The notes under the pieces: generated by a model | What the model was told of the DNA's origin: nothing | Seen by the model: the letters and a program-made list of their open reading frames with translations, nothing else | Databases searched by the model: none | NCBI RefSeq assembly: GCF_023015905.1 | Contig: NZ_JALKBD010000014.1 | Location: 87,009 to 151,008, forward strand | Origin: Arenibacter sp. F20364 | GTDB taxonomy: Bacteria > Bacteroidota > Bacteroidia > Flavobacteriales > Flavobacteriaceae | Direction of reading: 5' to 3' | DNA length: 64,000 nt | Translations under genes and position numbers: made by a program | Shown: positions 28,681 through 36,999 of the stretch, piece after piece | Position numbering within the stretch: the stretch's first letter is position 1 | Layout of the letters: every line of letters begins with the position of its first letter

Positions 28681-29865
28681 TTATTCTTCAATTGATGGAG
28701 GATCCCAAATGGTTGCCGCAATATAGCGTTCGGGACCTGTTTCCTTGTCCATAAAATAATAGAGGGATACTATTTTACCATCTGGCCGTTGTACTACCCG
28801 TGGGTAGCCCAAGTCTTTTCCCGAACCGTCATCGCGCAGCACATAATCTTTGCTCCATGTTTTACCATTGTCCTTACTAATTTTGGCCCTGATCTCGCTC
28901 TTGTCCCGATTGTTTTTGATGTCCTCTTCCAGGGCCCGGTATCCATAGATCAGGCAAATTCTTCCATCTTTCATTTTTACCATGGCGGGGGGATTGCCCT
29001 GGCCACAATTCTCCACCGGGTTGGCCAAGGGTTGCCAAGTTGCACCATTGTCTTGGGAAAGATAGGCATCTATAAATCGGCCAGATTCTTCCCTTCTGCG
29101 AGTGGTGACCAATATTTCCGTATCGGATATTCTAACGGATGCGGGCATAATTGAAAAACCATCAGGTTCCGGACCTATCCAAGAAACGAAGTTCCAATTT
29201 TCCCCCCCGTCGATAGTTTTTACACCCATAACCCGACCCTCTTTTCCATTGGCCTTTGCTGCGTTAAGAAAAAGCATGCACTCATTTCTGCTATCAATGA
29301 TATAGTCGGTCCGTGCCCCAATACCCGGTGTTCCAAAATTGGGAAGACCAAATGGGCCCTTCCAGTCCTTTCCTCTGTCATAGGAATACCAAATACGGGA
29401 TTCGGCGCCGTGGTGGTCCGTCATACGTACAGTGAAAGCCAGATTGGGATGGGTGAAATCTATTTGTTCGGCTGGAATCGGCTCAGGTGCTTTAACATCT
29501 TTTCTTATGAGGCCATGATAACTTCCGTTATCGGGAACCACAAGGTCTCCATCCCCAACACCAGGGTCTTCCAACTTCCATGTTTCACCTCCGTCAAGAC
29601 TTCGTGCCAGCACATGTAGCTCCGGATTTTCCTTGTCGAAATTATGACGCTCGGGTCCCAAATCCTTGTAATGACCCTTGGAAAAACCAACCAAAATCTC
29701 ATCGCCCCAATTCCACACCCCATGGTTGGCCGGCCAGCCGCCGAACATGCCCGGTTCATAATAGACTTTTACATGTTTAATATTTTCTAGGGCACCCTGG
29801 CCATAGAAATTGGTAAACATGAACATTGATATAAGTAGTGTAACCAAGGTGAATTCTGTTCTCAT
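28681..29865 (-). CDS. Sialidase-family (Asp-box) secreted protein
   Basis: A 394-residue secreted protein with signal peptide (LISMFMFTNFYGQ). Asp-box turns are SLDGGETWKLED, SYDRGKDWKG, TIDGGENWNF, SQDNGATWQP and SKDNGKTWSK, giving a near complete six-bladed propeller. GVWNWGDEILVGFSKGHY at the start is typical of this exo-alpha-sialidase-like group. It is probably the first gene of a leftward unit that continues with two more propellers and the sulfatase. A LacI-like palindrome core lies about 120 bases upstream. The true substrate is unknown. Confidence 0.8.
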   Translation of the reverse strand: MRTEFTLVTLLISMFMFTNFYGQGALENIKHVKVYYEPGMFGGWPANHGVWNWGDEILVGFSKGHYKDLGPERHNFDKENPELHVLARSLDGGETWKLEDPGVGDGDLVVPDNGSYHGLIRKDVKAPEPIPAEQIDFTHPNLAFTVRMTDHHGAESRIWYSYDRGKDWKGPFGLPNFGTPGIGARTDYIIDSRNECMLFLNAAKANGKEGRVMGVKTIDGGENWNFVSWIGPEPDGFSIMPASVRISDTEILVTTRRREESGRFIDAYLSQDNGATWQPLANPVENCGQGNPPAMVKMKDGRICLIYGYRALEEDIKNNRDKSEIRAKISKDNGKTWSKDYVLRDDGSGKDLGYPRVVQRPDGKIVSLYYFMDKETGPERYIAATIWDPPSIEE

Positions 29866-29985
29866 TGTGTATGTTATTTGATGGCTTCGGTCTGAATTTT
29901 AATACCCAATATATAGAATACGAATGTTGTTATTAGCCGTCATGATTCCTTTCAATATAAGTTTGATTTAAAATAAAATACATAT

Positions 29986-29998
29986 CAACGCGTATTAA
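29986..29998. promoter_or_regulatory. Candidate LacI-type operator upstream of the propeller operon
   Basis: The sequence TCAACGCGTATTA has the AACGCGTT-like core with central CG that LacI-family proteins favour, but only a part is palindromic. It lies about 120 bases upstream of the gene ending at 28681. A LacI regulator is encoded in the same locus. Confidence 0.35.
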
Positions 29999-30142
29999 AT
30001 AATTAAAATTAATGTTTTTGTCTCCTATAGCTTACCTTCCGCAATCTATCTTTAACAATTTTGATAAACACCTTAAAACCAATGATATAAAATAATATCA
30101 TATTGGCTGCTTGAAAATTATTTCAATCACTAATTTCGACTG

Positions 30143-30247
30143 GTCAACGGTAGTCACTTCGACAGAGTCCCTTTTCGGGACGACGAGAAGTCGCACATAC
30201 AGGTTGGGAGCTAGTTGTGCGATTTCTCATATTCATTCGAAATGACG
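30143..30247. repeat. REP-like palindromic intergenic repeat
   Basis: The 561-base gap between the propeller gene and fucI holds no credible gene. Within it two imperfect hairpins stand side by side: CACTTCGACAGAGTCCC ... GGGACGACGAGAAGT at about 30155-30190, and GAGAAGTCGCAC (30185-30196) / GTGCGATTTCTC (30217-30228), 11 of 12 bases paired. The tail TTCATTCGAAATGACG and the TTCGACAGAG phrase resemble the dispersed intergenic repeats that flavobacterial genomes carry in many copies. It may act as a transcript end or mRNA stabiliser. Confidence 0.55.
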
Positions 30248-30426
30248 ATCTAGAAACCTTCAACTATTTCTCTGCCAGTGTCGTCTTTATTATGCGTCCT
30301 AAAATCAATGTTTTGAAATAGTGCAATTTTAGTCGCTTGAGATTTTTTTGTATGATCCCTTGACCGGACAACATTATCTAGAACATTTGATCAACAATTA
30401 AAAATCTATCGAACTTACGTTTTTCA

Positions 30427-32208
30427 TTAATAAAGCGGGCCGTAATTCTTACATGCCCTGTAATCGGCAGCTTCCTGATCCATGCCGAACGAAGCCCAGT
30501 CCTTGGGTCTAAAAATACGTTCGGGTTCAACATTGTGCATATTTACCGGAATCCTGAGCATGGAACAGAGTGTTATTATTTCGTCCCCATAATGCCCATA
30601 ACTGAAAGCTCCATGATTTGCTCCCCAATTGTTCATAACGCTGTACACACCCTTGAATGCTTGGTCATTGTTCAATCTCGGTGCAAACCAAGTGGTGGGC
30701 CAGGTTGGATTGGTCCTTGCATCCAAAGTGTTGTGTATTTCCTCAGGAAGATCTACCGTCCATCCTTCCACGATTTGCATAACCGGTCCGAGGCCTTTTA
30801 TCACGTTGATCCTGCACATGGTTACGGGCATTTCGCCTTTGGTGACAAAATGGGAGGAGTATCCTCCACCTCCAAAATATTCGTACATAGCCGGTGGCCA
30901 ATCTGTGGCTTCCAAGCATTTTTCCGCTTCGGTTTCCGAAATTTGCCAGAAGGGTTTCATAGCGGGTTTCCCATCTATTTTCTGTTGTCCGGTACCATCC
31001 AGTGTTGATGAACCGGAATTGATGAGGTGTATTATTCCATTGGCCGCCTTACCTTGTAGTTTATGGCCGGTTACCCTTTCTACGGAAGCCGGACTCCAAA
31101 AGGTCCTAACGTCCGAAAACATCTGGGCCTGGTTGGTAAGTAGATAGCCAAATAGCATGGAGATGCCGTTTAGGCTGTCATTTTCGGTCGCCATCATATA
31201 GGGGGGGCGAATTCCGCCCCAATCAAAGGAGGAGTTTAGTATGGCTTCCATAAAATCCCCGTTCGGCATATAGTCGTTCCACTGTCGTTGTCCTTGGAAT
31301 CCGGCGGCTATGGCACCGTGACCCAGGGACTCTTCCCCAAAGCCCAATGCAGCCAATTTGGGATTGCCGATCATAAGATCGCGTGAGATAAGTGTCATTT
31401 TTACCACGGTCTCCCATTCTTCATCCATACGCTCCCTGGATTTCTGTATTTCTTTCGCATTGTAGTTTTTACCTTCTTTGCAATGCTCTTTGGTCCATTT
31501 TAGGGCTTTTTCAAATTCTTCGGGATCAAATATTCCGAGTTGCATACGGCGGTTAACCTCGCTCATATCCACATATTCGTTCCTCATGCCCAAGTAGTTC
31601 TGAAAGAAGCTCTCATTTACAATAGATCCGGCAATTCCCATGGACACAGAGCCTATGGATAGGTAAGACTTTCCGTTCATCATTGCTACGGCCAGTCCGG
31701 CTTTGGTAAATTGCAGCAACAGTTTTTGTACGTCCTCGGGAATGTTTTCATCGTCGCCGTCCTGTACTTCTTTACCATAGATGCTAAAGGCCGGGACTCC
31801 TTTTTGGGCATGGCCGGCCAAGGCGGCGGCTAGGTAAACCGCACCGGGTCTTTCGGTACCGTTGAAGCCCCAGATGGCTTTTGGTCGGGTTGGATTCATG
31901 TCTATGGTCTCGGTGCCGTAGCACCAGCAAGAAGTTACCGTAATGGAAAGTCCTACGCCCTCCCTAAGGAATTTTTCCTCACATTTCTGTGCTTCCGGGA
32001 CCCTGCCAATGGTAGTGTCGGCAATAACGCATTCTACCCTGCTGCCGTTATAGTTTCTTAGGTTGTTGGAAAGGAAATTGGCCACACGTTCGGCCATGGC
32101 CATGGTGGTCTGTTCCAATGATTCCCTTATACCGCCCAGACGGGCATCGATTACAGGTCTTATCCCTACTTTGGGTATTGCTCCTAGATGGTTGTGTTTG
32201 TTTTGCAT
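30427..32208 (-). CDS. fucI: L-fucose isomerase
   Basis: A 593-residue cytosolic isomerase converting L-fucose to L-fuculose, needing Mn2+. The whole length matches the family (about 590 residues). Visible blocks are [21 protein letters not shown] at the start, [41 protein letters not shown], and [33 protein letters not shown], which holds the metal ligands Glu and Asp. The C-terminal His is expected in [14 protein letters not shown]. It lies 32 bases downstream of the FGGY kinase gene and is surely in one transcript with it. D-arabinose isomerisation is a known side activity. Confidence 0.97.
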   Translation of the reverse strand: MQNKHNHLGAIPKVGIRPVIDARLGGIRESLEQTTMAMAERVANFLSNNLRNYNGSRVECVIADTTIGRVPEAQKCEEKFLREGVGLSITVTSCWCYGTETIDMNPTRPKAIWGFNGTERPGAVYLAAALAGHAQKGVPAFSIYGKEVQDGDDENIPEDVQKLLLQFTKAGLAVAMMNGKSYLSIGSVSMGIAGSIVNESFFQNYLGMRNEYVDMSEVNRRMQLGIFDPEEFEKALKWTKEHCKEGKNYNAKEIQKSRERMDEEWETVVKMTLISRDLMIGNPKLAALGFGEESLGHGAIAAGFQGQRQWNDYMPNGDFMEAILNSSFDWGGIRPPYMMATENDSLNGISMLFGYLLTNQAQMFSDVRTFWSPASVERVTGHKLQGKAANGIIHLINSGSSTLDGTGQQKIDGKPAMKPFWQISETEAEKCLEATDWPPAMYEYFGGGGYSSHFVTKGEMPVTMCRINVIKGLGPVMQIVEGWTVDLPEEIHNTLDARTNPTWPTTWFAPRLNNDQAFKGVYSVMNNWGANHGAFSYGHYGDEIITLCSMLRIPVNMHNVEPERIFRPKDWASFGMDQEAADYRACKNYGPLY

Positions 32209-32240
32209 TACTTTAATTTTTGTGTATTGAATTTTATCTT

Positions 32241-33926
32241 TTAGACTTTCTGTAATTCTTGGGTTTCTATAAAGTCGCCCAAGGTGCCGTATTGTTCATA
32301 CAGCTCCATATATTTTTTGACATTTTCCGGGATGGGGAGGTATTCTTTTTGAAATCCGCTGCCCATTGCATTTTGTGCTTCAAGAAAGGTCTTATAGATT
32401 CCCGAGGCTACCGCTGCTGCCATGGCTGCACCAAGGGCACAGGTCTGTTCCGATTTAATTATCCGAATGGGAAAGTTTAGGACATCGGCCAGGATCTGCA
32501 TTACGAATTCCGACTTTTGGGCCACCCCGCCAATGGCGATAATGCCGTCTATACGGACTCCCTCTGCTTGGAATTGTTCCACTATTTTTTTGGAACCAAA
32601 AGCCGTGGCCTCTACCAAGGCCCTAAAGATGTGCGGGGCCGTAGTTCCCAAGGTCAGGCCCTGAATGGCGCCTTTAAGATTCTGATTGGAGTCCGGCGTT
32701 CTCCTGCCGTTCATCCAGTCCAGCGCAATTATTCCAGAGGTGTCGATTTCTATTTTACTGGCGGCCAATGTCAATTCGTTAAGGATGCCATCGGCCATTT
32801 CTTCCATTAATTTGGCTTTGGTTTCTGCCTCCATTAAGTTGCTGTTCCCTATAATTTTGTTTGCGGGCCATAGCAACAACTCCCTAAACCAGGCATAAAG
32901 ATCGCCAAAGGCGGCTTGTCCGGCTTCCAGCCCTATCATGTTTGGAATTATGGAGCCATCTACCTGTCCACAGATACCGCGGATAGCCTTTTTTCCTATT
33001 TCCTCTGTGGGAGCAACTATCATATCGCAGGTAGAGGTACCTATCACTTTCACCATATGATATGGTTTTATGGCACTGCCAATGGCCCCAATATGGGCGT
33101 CAATAGATCCGGTGCCGATGATGACATCTTCGGGCAAGCCAAGTAGCTCTGCCCATTCCGCGGAAATTGTACCCACGGCATGGTCGGAAGTGTAGGTATC
33201 GGTATATAACCTATCCCTTAATCCGGTCAATAGAGGGTCCAACTCTGTCCAAAATGCGTCGGGAGGTAATCCGTCCCACTCGGGGTGCCACATGGCTTTG
33301 TGCCCTGCCGCACACCTGCTTCTTTTTAATTTTAGGGGGTCGGTATTTCTTGTAAGAAGGGCCGGAATCCAGTCGCAGTGTTCTATCCATGAGAAGGCCG
33401 CTTGGCGGACGGTTTTGTCTACTCTCAGGGTGTGTAGGATCTTGGCCCAAAACCATTCCGAGGAATATTCCCCTCCACTGTATTTGGTATAGTCAATTCC
33501 ATTTTCATGGTGTGCCAATGCGTTGATTTCTTTGGCTTCCCCAACGGCTGTATGGTCTTTCCATAGGATAAACATGGCGTTTGGATTTTCTTCAAATCCC
33601 GGGAGCATTGACAAGGGGGTTCCCTCCTGGTTAATAGCTATTGGCGTTGAGCCGGTGGTGGCCACGGAAATAGCGGCTATACCGTCTATGACTTCTTGGG
33701 AAAGTGGAGCTATGGCCTCTTTGACGGCTTTTTTTAGGCCATCAATGTAATCCAAGGGGTGTTGTCTAAACTGGTTGGTTTCCGGTTGGCAGTACATGCC
33801 TTTGCCCCATCTTTCGTATAAGGCAACGGCCTGACCCATAATTTTGCCATTGCTGGTATCTATTATCATGGTCCTTACGGAATCCGTTCCATAGTCGACC
33901 CCAAGGGTATATTTCCGGTTTTGCAT
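32241..33926 (-). CDS. FGGY-family carbohydrate kinase, AraB-like, probable L-fuculose kinase
   Basis: A 561-residue ATP-dependent sugar kinase. The phosphate-binding start [19 protein letters not shown] and the blocks [42 protein letters not shown] and [13 protein letters not shown] are those of ribulokinase (AraB), and the length matches AraB rather than the shorter enterobacterial FucK. Because it is immediately followed by fucI, the expected substrate is L-fuculose (to L-fuculose 1-phosphate), with L-ribulose as an alternative. No fuculose-phosphate aldolase lies in the window. A perfect palindrome TTAAACGTTTAA sits 31 bases upstream of its start. Confidence 0.85.
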   Translation of the reverse strand: MQNRKYTLGVDYGTDSVRTMIIDTSNGKIMGQAVALYERWGKGMYCQPETNQFRQHPLDYIDGLKKAVKEAIAPLSQEVIDGIAAISVATTGSTPIAINQEGTPLSMLPGFEENPNAMFILWKDHTAVGEAKEINALAHHENGIDYTKYSGGEYSSEWFWAKILHTLRVDKTVRQAAFSWIEHCDWIPALLTRNTDPLKLKRSRCAAGHKAMWHPEWDGLPPDAFWTELDPLLTGLRDRLYTDTYTSDHAVGTISAEWAELLGLPEDVIIGTGSIDAHIGAIGSAIKPYHMVKVIGTSTCDMIVAPTEEIGKKAIRGICGQVDGSIIPNMIGLEAGQAAFGDLYAWFRELLLWPANKIIGNSNLMEAETKAKLMEEMADGILNELTLAASKIEIDTSGIIALDWMNGRRTPDSNQNLKGAIQGLTLGTTAPHIFRALVEATAFGSKKIVEQFQAEGVRIDGIIAIGGVAQKSEFVMQILADVLNFPIRIIKSEQTCALGAAMAAAVASGIYKTFLEAQNAMGSGFQKEYLPIPENVKKYMELYEQYGTLGDFIETQELQKV

Positions 33927-33956
33927 GAGTGGTTTGGATGAATTATTTAGATTAAT

Positions 33957-33968
33957 TTAAACGTTTAA
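33957..33968. promoter_or_regulatory. Candidate LacI-family operator of the kinase-fucI operon
   Basis: A perfect 12-base palindrome TTAAACGTTTAA, with the central CG typical of LacI-type operators, lies 31 bases upstream of the kinase start. The LacI gene of the same locus is the natural partner. Confidence 0.6.
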
Positions 33969-34187
33969 GCAAGCAATGTAAAAAATTATCTCCATACTGC
34001 TGTTATAAATCCAATTTTTTAACAAATGGGGATATTGGTGAGTAAATGTGGAATTTTGAAGCTTAAAAACGGAATTTTTGGGCTGTTCTAAGGTTGCAAG
34101 GCATCGAAAAATCGCAGTCCATTGCAATTATTCAAAAACTATCCATAAAGTATCGAGTTTTTTTATCAAATAAATTTTACTTTTGCA

Positions 34188-34195
34188 CCCGCGGT
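34188..34195 (+). promoter_or_regulatory. Bacteroidota-type -7 box for the tRNA gene
   Basis: TACTTTTG matches the TAnnTTTG consensus and lies 21 bases before the tRNA 5' end. A TTG at the -33 position is not seen; the region there is a T-run. Confidence 0.55.
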
Positions 34196-34216
34196 TTTAG
34201 ATATTGAACTGCGAAT

Positions 34217-34288
34217 GGCCTCATAGTTCAACGGATAGAATAGAAGTTTCCTAAACTTTAGATCCAAGTTCGATTCTTGGTGAGGTCA
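34217..34288 (+). tRNA. tRNA-Arg (anticodon CCT)
   Basis: The 72-base sequence folds as a complete cloverleaf: acceptor GGCCTCA/TGAGGTC (one G-T pair), D stem GTTC/GAAT, anticodon stem GAAGT/ACTTT with loop TTCCTAA giving anticodon CCT, and T arm CCAAG-TTCGATT-CTTGG, with A as discriminator. CCA is not encoded. The 3' half from 34266 on is duplicated at 39721, showing that an element has integrated here while restoring the gene. It reads codon AGG. Confidence 0.95.
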
Positions 34289-34289
34289 C
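34266..34289 (+). repeat. attL: 24-base direct repeat in tRNA 3' end
   Basis: It begins AAGTTCGATT in the T loop and ends GAGGTCAC just after the tRNA. It is identical to 39721-39744; identity stops on both sides (C versus G before, T versus G after). Confidence 0.93.
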
Positions 34290-34354
34290 TTTTTAACATT
34301 TAAAGTAGCCTAATTTATTACAAATTAAGCTGATTTACAGTGTTTTAGGTATTT

Positions 34355-34386
34355 TTTGATATCAAATGGCATCATTTGATATCAAA
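34355..34386. promoter_or_regulatory. 13-base perfect inverted repeat upstream of the integrase
   Basis: TTTGATATCAAAT (34355-34367) and ATTTGATATCAAA (34374-34386) are perfect complements with a 6-base spacer. Each arm itself contains the palindrome TTTGATATCAAA. The site is between attL and the integrase gene and could bind an excision factor or a regulator of the integrase. Confidence 0.75.
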
Positions 34387-34392
34387 CGATGG

Positions 34393-34413
34393 AGTTCACA
34401 AATCGTCAACATT
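34393..34413 (+). repeat. Left copy of 21-base internal repeat (candidate integrase arm site)
   Basis: The sequence begins AGTTCACAAATC and ends GTCAACATT. It is identical to 39651-39671 in the same orientation. It stands 103 bases inside attL, a plausible place for an integrase arm-type site. Confidence 0.8.
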
Positions 34414-34517
34414 TTTCTCTAAATGTTTTCGTAACTTGAAACTACTTGTTTTCAAGTTCTAAGATGAACTTTTTGCTGGTGATTTGACTTTCGTCTTCAA
34501 TTAAGTTTAACTTAAAG

Positions 34518-35795
34518 ATGATTGTTATGCGCTCTACCACAACATTTTCTATCCTATTCTGGATATACGCTAAAAGAACAAAGAACAACCTGGCGCCACT
34601 CTACGCTAGGATAACCGTAGATGGGAAAAAGCTCAACATTAGCCTTAAAATGAGAATTGATACACAGCTTTGGAGCCCTCAGAAGCAACGGATAAAGGGA
34701 ACGGGCAAAAATGCAAGGGACCTCAATCAGTACTTGAACGAGGTGCATTCCAAACTCTTCCAATGCTATCAGGAATTAAGGGCAGAGGATAGGCGTATCA
34801 CTCCCCAGATAATCAAATCCAAATTCCTTGGGGATGCCAAAGTAGTGCATTACACCTTAAAGGATATTATCAATTACCACAATACCAAGATGTTCCACAA
34901 ACTACACCATAATACTTCCCGGCTTTATCTCATTAGCCAAAAGTATATCCTACTTTTTGTAAAAAAAGAATACAAGGTGGACAACATGGAGCTGGCGGAA
35001 CTTGACTACCAGTTTATCCTGAATTTTGAAAGTTTCCTACGAGGCCATACCCCAAGACACTATCAACAGCAAATAGGGAACAATGCAGTAATGAAACATA
35101 TACAGCGACTTCGTAGAATGGTTACCCTGGCCTACAACATTGAATGGATAGACAAGGACCCTTTCCGTAAATTCAAACAAAAATTGGTGCCCACTCACAG
35201 GGGATTCCTAACTGCCGAAGAGCTGGAGAGCTTGGAGCAATTAAGTATTGATTCTGAACGGTTAAAAACGGTAAGGGATCTGTTCATATTCAGTTGTTAT
35301 ACTGGCATCAGCTATGCGGATTTAATGCTACTGACCAAGCAAAGTGTTGTTTTGGGAATGGATAAAACCTATTGGATTATTACCAAAAGACAAAAAACGG
35401 GAAATGCGGTCAAAATCCCGCTGCTATCAAAAGCATTCGACTTGATAAAACATTACATGAACGATAAACGGTCTATGATCAATGGCACCTTGTTCCCGAA
35501 AATTTCAAATCAAAAAATGAACGCGTATTTAAAAGAAATAGCACAGCCGGCAGGAATCCATAAGAACCTTACCTTTCACATGGCGAGACACACCTTCGCA
35601 ACAACTGTCACCCTGACAAATGGGGTGCCCATTGAAACCATTTCCAAAATGTTGGGCCACACCAAACTGGCAACAACTCAAATTTACGCTAAGGTGATCG
35701 AGAGAAAGGTATCCGATGATATGCAATTGTTAAGGGAGAAATTGGAAGTAGATAACGAAATTGGCATATCGGAATTAGAAAACGGATCTTATTGA
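34518..35795 (+). CDS. Tyrosine recombinase / integrase (CTnDOT-like)
   Basis: Up to 425 residues; the fourth codon is a second ATG (34527) and may be the true start. Residues about 10-100 are the arm-binding domain with the Bacteroidota motif KNNLAPLYARITVDGKKLNISL, about 110-210 the core-binding SAM-like domain, and about 215-405 the catalytic domain. HMARHTFAT (HxxR), LGHTKLATTQIYAKV (His and nucleophile Tyr) are clear. The position of the first catalytic Arg reads TGISYADL, with Ser, as in the CTnDOT integrase group. It lies next to the tRNA attachment site and would catalyse integration and excision of the element. Confidence 0.95.
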   Translation: MIVMRSTTTFSILFWIYAKRTKNNLAPLYARITVDGKKLNISLKMRIDTQLWSPQKQRIKGTGKNARDLNQYLNEVHSKLFQCYQELRAEDRRITPQIIKSKFLGDAKVVHYTLKDIINYHNTKMFHKLHHNTSRLYLISQKYILLFVKKEYKVDNMELAELDYQFILNFESFLRGHTPRHYQQQIGNNAVMKHIQRLRRMVTLAYNIEWIDKDPFRKFKQKLVPTHRGFLTAEELESLEQLSIDSERLKTVRDLFIFSCYTGISYADLMLLTKQSVVLGMDKTYWIITKRQKTGNAVKIPLLSKAFDLIKHYMNDKRSMINGTLFPKISNQKMNAYLKEIAQPAGIHKNLTFHMARHTFATTVTLTNGVPIETISKMLGHTKLATTQIYAKVIERKVSDDMQLLREKLEVDNEIGISELENGSY

Positions 35796-35822
35796 GAATT
35801 TTAATTGCAATAACCAAACTGA

Positions 35823-36377
35823 CAGACAAACGGAAAAGGATTAGAAGATTATGAACGATTGCCCTACGACAGGAAGAACACGACCCTTCCCAGGATCTGT
35901 TCTTTTTTAGGCTCCACCAATATGTCCTCCTTTCTGAACGACGAGACGGGATCGGTACGGTGGCTTTGCTTCGAACTCAAGGACAGGATCGATTTCTCCT
36001 ATTCCAAGGAAATGGAGATCAAGGACGTCTGGATGCAGGCATACCATCTCGCCTATCATGATCCCAATTTCAATCCGGAGCTCACCTTGACCGATATTTT
36101 GGAGAACGAGGAGCGCAATAAAAAATACACCAAATTGACCACCGAGGAGGAACTGGTCTCCAAATACTTTGAAAAATCCAACGACATAGTGGATTTCGTG
36201 ACAGCCTCGGACGTGTTGGTGAAGTTAAGGCACCTCAATCTGAGACTGAACCAGATCAACCTAGGGCGGGCACTGTCCGGGTTCAACTTCCAAAGGGTAA
36301 AACATCCCAAGCGGCAGGTCTATGGGTATCTGGCAAAACCTGTATTTATTGATAGCCCTCTGGAGATGGAAGTTTAG
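35823..36377 (+). pseudogene. Truncated VapE/VirE-type primase-helicase remnant
   Basis: The frame opens right after a stop at 35820-35822 and has no ATG start; TTG at 35859 is the first possible codon. The encoded blocks YERLPYDRKNTTLPRICSFLGSTNMSSFLNDETGSVRWLCFEL are the C-terminal part of the virulence-associated E family (SF3-like ATPase), lacking the Walker A half. About 170 residues remain of a protein usually 350 or more long. The body after that is well kept, so the truncation may be recent, or the piece may have another function. It stands 27 bases after the integrase stop, probably by deletion. Confidence 0.78.
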
Positions 36378-36392
36378 AAAAAGTGCATAAGC

Positions 36393-36567
36393 ACCTACCT
36401 AGTTACCTAATGGACCATGACCTCCCCAACAGCGGGAGCTACCTCTAGGTAGGATACATTAACCTTTGGTTACCTAGGTATTACCTAACCTACCTTTTAG
36501 GGTAGGATGGGTAACATTAAAATCATAACTACCTAGGCCCTTAACCTTTATAAACAGGGACTTAGGT
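36393..36567. repeat. Cluster of ACCTA/TAGGT repeats (iteron-like)
   Basis: In 175 bases about ten copies of ACCTA or its complement occur, for example at 36393, 36397, 36405, 36446 (complement), 36472, 36475 (complement), 36483, 36488, 36531 and 36563 (complement). One forms the palindrome TACCTAGGTA at 36471-36480. The stretch lies between two remnants of replication genes, so it may be an old origin with initiator-binding iterons. No gene is in this stretch. Confidence 0.6.
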
Positions 36568-36604
36568 AAGAAGGTAAGAGAAAACCCAACAAAAGAACCG
36601 GCTG

Positions 36605-36934
36605 ATGAAAAGAAAAAAAACATTTAGTACACGGTGTGAAACAGCCCGGGATTTTCCCATCGAAAAGGCGCTGGCAAAACTCGGGCACTTTCCCACCCGG
36701 ACATCGGTCAAAGAAGCTTGGTTCCTGAGTCCTTTCAGGTCAGAAACCCAAGCCTCTTTCAATGTATTTAATAAACTTAATAGCGGGCAAACCACTTCGG
36801 GAGTGCCCAGATTAAACGGACTGCTTTTATATAAAGTTTTTCAGCAAGATAAACCTGTTATTAGTTTCAAAAGGACCATATCTTTTTTTCTTTTCACAAG
36901 CAACCTTATTTACAAAACAGAATGCACGGAATAG
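36605..36934 (+). pseudogene. N-terminal remnant of a CHC2 zinc-finger primase
   Basis: A 109-residue reading whose first 55 residues (PIEKALAKLGHFPTRTSVKEAWFLSPFRSETQASFNV) are the N-terminal domain of the CHC2/Toprim primases found in Bacteroidota mobile elements. After NKLN the expected RWYDHG and GGNVIDL continuation is replaced by unrelated sequence, so the gene is cut off in the zinc-finger domain. The tail overlaps a repeat shared with the other side of the Fic gene (36878-36941), suggesting a rearrangement removed the rest. It is unlikely to be functional. Confidence 0.7.
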
Positions 36935-36941
36935 TCACATT
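36878..36941 (+). repeat. Left imperfect repeat flanking the Fic gene
   Basis: ATATCTTTTTTTCTTTTCAC, AACC and later GTCACATT are arranged as in 38234-38297. By eye roughly 70-75 percent of positions agree with small gaps. Confidence 0.5.
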
Positions 36942-36999
36942 GGCACAGGGCATCTTCAATGTTTCCTAAATAAGATTTCCAAAGTTGGTTCTTTAATTC

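Noticed and set aside
28681..29865. True sialidase (GH33) call for the Asp-box proteins
   Set aside because: Asp boxes show the fold only; I could not find the arginine triad and no sialic acid catabolic genes are present.
32241..33926. Part of an arabinose operon (araB)
   Set aside because: No arabinose isomerase or epimerase nearby, and fucI follows at 32 bases.
34266..34289. A second intact tRNA gene at the att repeat copy near 39721
   Set aside because: Only the T-loop-to-3' end is present at 39721-39744; no anticodon arm exists there.
35823..36377. Intact 172-residue gene starting with TTG at 35859
   Set aside because: The homology runs upstream of that codon to the preceding stop and corresponds only to the C-terminal part of a larger ATPase, so it is a fragment.
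36393..36567. CRISPR array in the ACCTA repeat cluster
   Set aside because: The units are only 5-6 bases, irregularly spaced and on both strands, with no cas genes near.
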